The notes under the pieces were generated by a model. That model was not told where the DNA came from and made no database searches. It saw nothing but the letters and a program-made list of their open reading frames with translations. This document shows, one piece after another, positions 23,028 through 23,124 of a stretch of DNA of 23,124 nucleotides. The stretch covers positions 1 to 23,124 of the forward strand of contig CAZBVV010000021.1 of the NCBI GenBank assembly GCA_964495345.1, written 5' to 3'. This DNA comes from UBA1081 sp964495345. GTDB lineage: Bacteria > Bacillota > Clostridia > Oscillospirales > Acutalibacteraceae. The translations under genes and the position numbers were made by a program. Every line of letters starts with the position of its first letter. Within the stretch, counting starts at the first letter, position 1.

Positions 23028-23124
23028 GCACTCAAACGAGAGGTTGTAAAAAATCTCAAAAAAGAGTCACACATGAACCTTGAAAATTAAACAACGACGA
23101 GATAGAAAAGGAACCCTGAAATTT
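23028..23124 (+). promoter_or_regulatory. 16S rRNA leader, running off the window
   Basis: AACCTTGAAAATTAAACAAC (23076-23095) is the typical leader sequence upstream of Clostridia rRNA genes, where RNase processing and antitermination signals lie. The mature 16S should start just beyond 23124; none of it is visible here. Confidence 0.7.

Noticed and set aside
1..23124. CRISPR arrays, insertion-sequence transposases, prophage genes
   Set aside because: No regularly spaced direct repeats with unique spacers and no transposase, integrase or phage-like protein was seen.

Overview
The window looks like the chromosomal replication-origin region of a low-GC, spore-forming Clostridia bacterium, most likely an Oscillospiraceae/Ruminococcus-type gut organism. 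That placement rests on gene order, AT-rich composition, a SleB-type germination hydrolase, and a RemB gene between recF and gyrB. It is inference; no 16S sequence lies inside the window.

Layout. (1) 1-3210: the tail of a gene and its terminator, then a three-gene plus-strand operon. Two of its genes encode paralogous membrane-anchored proteins and the third a zinc-ribbon membrane protein. (2) 3211-3443: a gene-free stretch holding a MITE-like element built of nested inverted repeats. (3) 3466-8172, minus strand: a carbohydrate cluster of a secreted esterase fused to a beta-helix glycosidase-like domain, a second paralogous esterase, and an SDR dehydrogenase resembling the fructuronate reductase (D-mannonate oxidoreductase) type. 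This fits deacetylation and cleavage of a plant uronate polymer followed by uronate catabolism. A second MITE-like element (7118-7272) lies between the SDR and esterase genes. A third repeat unit (8139-8573) carries a four-helix-bundle gene of the 23S-rRNA-intervening-sequence family between inverted repeats. (4) 8571-9707: an LCP-family wall-polymer ligase gene. (5) 9798-18781, minus strand: the core origin block dnaA-dnaN-yaaA(S4)-recF-remB-gyrB-gyrA. (6) 19027-20704, plus strand: rsmG and a diverged ParB/Noc-like gene. (7) 20784-22728, minus strand: a P-loop ATPase and a SleB-like hydrolase, with two perfect parS palindromes flanking the ATPase. (8) 22729-23124: tandem rRNA promoters and leader; the 16S gene should begin just past the window edge.

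How it works together. The dnaA-dnaN spacer (17149-17452) has no canonical DnaA box. It has seven DnaA-trio-like triplets abutting two head-to-tail 9-mers of the form TGTTYAAAM, with more copies, all in one orientation, near the end of dnaA. The DnaA domain IV carries a lysine (K407) where E. coli has the box-reading D433, so a changed DnaA-box specificity is a coherent hypothesis. Two parS sites about 2-5 kb away give the usual origin-proximal segregation centre. Most genes point away from the origin; the exceptions are the three-gene operon at the left end and the ATPase and sleB genes on the right.

Most unusual items: the candidate oriC with an altered box, the four-helix gene packaged between inverted repeats, the esterase/beta-helix fusion, and the MITE-like family whose ends sit on stop codons.
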